DNA from: Mimachlamys varia
Lineage: Eukaryota > Mollusca > Bivalvia > Pectinida > Pectinidae
Direction: 5' to 3'
Length of the DNA: 64,000 nt
NCBI GenBank assembly: GCA_947623455.1
Contig: OX392532.1
Location: forward strand, 23,472,792 to 23,536,791
The position numbers and the translations under genes are program-made. Below, piece after piece: positions 60,905 through 64,000 of the stretch (within the stretch, counting starts at the first letter, position 1; each line of letters starts with the position of its first letter). Below the pieces are notes generated by a model, which had not been told where the DNA came from, searched no databases, and saw only the letters and a program-made list of their open reading frames with translations.

Positions 60905-61032
60905 GACCTTTGCTGAGGTCATTATGGCGTTATACGGATCTGGTAAGTCAACTATTGAGCGAGGGCGAAGCCACAGGTTAATAGTTTAGATACTATCAGG
61001 TTGGTATAACACCATAATGACCGAATCAAAGG
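60905..61032. repeat. Imperfect 30-bp inverted repeat (foldback)
   Basis: CCTTTGCTGAGGTCATTATG and following bases pair with an inverted CATAATGACCGAATCAAAGG; the arms are about 30 bp around a 60-bp centre. Confidence 0.7.
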
Positions 61033-61039
61033 TTCTTAA

Positions 61040-62009
61040 TTTTTGTATTAGATGAAAAACGTGTTTGCAAACGACTGACATCGCATTATATCTATCTTGA
61101 TAAAGCATGAAGTTTACAGCGGGGAACTTTGACGTCACAATGATTATGACGTCATCAACGCAATATTAACTCATTTTTTTAAATGTAGAAACATCGGGTC
61201 AATATCACAAAAGTTGACCTCCACGTGGCCATATTTTAGCAAATGAGAATTGAGGAAAGTTGGACATATCTAATATTTATTTATAACCGCCATCTCTTTC
61301 AATAATGATTATTTTCATACCAATTGTTCAACCTGTACATTTACATTTATATGTACACAAGAACACGTATCGCTCCATACTTTGAGGCAAGTTCGTCATG
61401 TAGAAGAATAACCATAGAAAATAAGAAATATATGTGATTTTCAAAGATTTATTTCATAACAAAAACATAAATATGACCACCAAAAAAAGCAAGTAAATTT
61501 AAGCAGGTTACAGACCTCTGGCTGTAAATGTTGGTTACTGGAAAATGGAAATGTCTTCAAAACCTGATTAAACTAAGTTATCAATATCCCCAACAAGCAT
61601 AGTAAACAAAAATATATATTATGTATTATTGCTTATAATTATTTGTATTCCACCAATATTCAAGAATATTCAATGATGTTAAAAACCGACTTAGCTGTGA
61701 ACCCACCTTTTAACTTTTTGTTATTAATGTTTTCATTACTAGTGTTTGTTATCTGATCATTATACCATTTAATTCGCAATATTCTGAGAGAAATGGTAAA
61801 TATGACCTACCAGTTGTTTCCAAATACTTTATCAGACCACATTTTGTATTATCAAGATTATACTCGAATAAAATATTGTTTAAACTAACAACAAGTATGA
61901 ACAGTTATTCTCATTGGCGTAACTGAATGCTTTACACCAATATAACATACTAATCACTTTTGTTGGCTCCTACGACAAAATGCATTAATGCCAAATGCAA
62001 CTGGTCAAA
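61040..62009. other. AT-rich stretch without recognised features
   Basis: No exon-like open frame or repeat was noticed. Confidence 0.5.
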
Positions 62010-62999
62010 TTATATGTGTGTGTTACGTCATCTTTATGATAGAGGGTGGCAGACTCTGCTGGTGGATTTTTTAGTCCCCGGGGTTTGCTGGAGCCTCCAT
62101 AGACACAGTTAATCTCATTTGAGTAGTGGCACGGTACATAATATACACATTTTCGTAGTACACGATTTTAAATTATACAGAACTAGTTTAATTTTACTTC
62201 TAAATTCATAAATAAAAGGGGTTTTACGCACCTGGCCCTTCTGCTTCTACATTAGTTTAGAAATGGTTGATTCTTAGCTTTTGGCCCCTAGCATCCCTGA
62301 AGAGTCCTAAGATGACGAAACAGTTGTATGATGTAGTTTAATTCATTTTTTTTCGGCATACTGTATCTATTACTAAGTTTAAGAGGCACACGCTATTTTG
62401 AGACAACATTGAATAACACTTGGTCTGAACAAACAGAAAGGCACACGTTATTTTACGACAACCTTGAATAACACTTGGTCTGAACAAACAGGAAAGTACG
62501 TATTATTTTATAACAAGCTTGAATAACACTTGGTCTGAACAAACAGGAAGGCACATGCTATTTTATGACAACCTTGAATAACACTTGGTCTGAACAAACA
62601 GGAAGGTACGTATTATTTTATAAAAAATTCGAGTAACACTCGGTCTGAACAAACAGGGAGGTACGTAGTTATTTTATAAAAACTTCGAATAACACTTGGT
62701 CTGAACAAACAGGAAAGTACGTATTATTTTACAACAACTTTGAATAACACTTGGTCTGAACAAACAGGAAGGCCCATGTTATTTTATGACAACATTGAAT
62801 AACACTTGGTCTGAACAAACAGGGTGGTACGTATTATTTTACAACAACTTTGAATAACACTTGGTCTGAACAAACAGGAAGGCCCATGTTATTTTATAAC
62901 AACCTTGAATTACACTTGGTCTGAACAAAAAGGAAAGTATGTATTATAACTTATGTAGTCAACGCAGAATAAGTAGCACCTGTTAAATTAAGTAAGATC
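62010..62999. repeat. First copy of a 1-kb tandem duplication: repeat B plus 55-bp minisatellite
   Basis: Inverted repeat B (62010-62395) is followed by about 10 units of 55 bp containing GAATAACACTTGGTCTGAAC and a unique tail GTCAACGCAGAATAAGTAGC. The same order recurs from about 63100. Confidence 0.88.
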
Positions 63000-63099
63000 A
63001 TATATGAACGTCTCAGCTCTGTTAATTCGTACCATTGTAGTGAAATGTTTGTACATGTATGTCATGTATGTAATTCATACTGTATCCATTACTAAATTT

Positions 63100-64000
63100 A
63101 AGAGGTGCAGCATATGTGTGTGTTACGTCATCTTTATGATAGGGGGTGGCAGACTCTGCTGGTGGATTTTATAGTCCCCGAGGTTTGCTGCAGCCTCCAT
63201 AGCCACAGTCAATCTCATTTGAGTAGTGGCACGGTACATAATATACACATTTTCGTAGTACACGATTTTAAATTATACAGAACTAGTTTAATTTTACTTC
63301 TAAATTCATTAATGAAAGGGGTTCTACGCACCTAGCCGTTCTGCTTCTACATTAGTTTAGAAATTGTGGCTTCTTAACTTTTGGCCCCTAGCATTACTGA
63401 AGAGTCCTAGGAGGACGAAACAGCTGTATGATGCAGTTTAATTCATGTTTTCGGCATACTGTATCTATTACTAAATTTAAGAGGCACATGCTATTTATGA
63501 CACCCTTGAATAACACTTGGTCTGAACAAACAGGAAGGCACGTGTTATTTTATGACACCCTTGAATAACACTTGGTCTGAACAAACAGGAAGGCACATGT
63601 TATTTTATGACAGGCTTGAATAACACTTGGTCTGAACAAACAGGAAGGCACGTGTTATTTTATGACACCCTTGAATATCACTTGGTCTGAACAAACAGGA
63701 AGGCACATGTTATTTTATGACAGGCTTGAATAACACTTGGTTTGAACAAACAGGAAAGGACGTATTACTTTATAAAAAATTCGAATAACACTCGTTCTGA
63801 ACAAACAGGGAGGTACGTGGTTATTTTATAAAAACTTCGAATAACACTTGGTCTGAACAAACAGGAAAGTATTGAATTATTTTATAACAACCTTGAATAA
63901 CACTTGGTCTGAACAAACAGGAAAGTACGTATTATAACTAATGTAGTCAACGCAGAATAAGTAGCACTTGTTAAATTTATTAAGATCATATATGAACGTC
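63100..64000. repeat. Second copy of the 1-kb tandem duplication, running to the window edge
   Basis: Repeat B matches the first copy at an offset of 1100 bp and the unique tail at 988 bp; the difference of 112 bp equals about two 55-bp minisatellite units lost. It may continue beyond the window. Confidence 0.88.

Overview
This is eukaryotic, animal-type DNA: AT-rich, mostly non-coding, with small exons bounded by GT/AG splice sites, long introns, many minisatellites and interspersed repeats. The repeat style and the secreted Cys-rich/mucin-like proteins suggest a lophotrochozoan, most likely a bivalve mollusc; this is inference and no species is claimed.

Two paralogous multi-exon genes can be rebuilt on the minus strand, head to tail. 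Gene 1 (18893 down to 5208) has 11 predicted coding exons giving 830 codons plus stop: signal peptide, three six-Cys-type modules, a long Ser/Thr-rich stalk with an 11-residue repeat, and a hydrophobic C-terminus. Gene 2 (54836 down to 25149) has 11 coding exons giving 479 codons plus stop: signal peptide, three six-Cys modules, a pure Thr/Pro tract, a fourth diverged Cys module, and a short hydrophobic tail like a GPI-attachment signal. In both, each Cys module is normally encoded by two exons, the first with phases 1 to 2 and the second 2 to 1. Every junction phase agrees and both totals are multiples of three. The likely role is a glycosylated cell-surface or mucus protein; no biochemical function can be read from the sequence.

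Layout: 1-5100, repeats and a 62-bp minisatellite downstream of gene 1; 5140-18893, gene 1 with a 34-bp E-box-like minisatellite in intron 4; 19-25 kb, intergenic repeats; 25.1-36.3 kb, most of gene 2, with a 4.2-kb 90-bp minisatellite region in intron 4; 36.3-54.8 kb, the very long first intron of gene 2, with repeats, two large minisatellites and a possible decayed third paralogue; 54.9-64 kb, upstream sequence with an isolated exon-like segment, a tRNA-like SINE fragment and a tandem 1-kb duplication at the end.

The most unusual structure is the 90-bp array in gene 2. Each unit is a copy of the last 39 bp of coding exon 4 plus the first 51 bp of intron 4, so about 42 copies of an exon end with its 5' splice site lie directly behind the real one. 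Gene 1 shows a two-copy version of the same kind of event at exon 5. No rRNA, complete tRNA or prokaryotic feature was seen.
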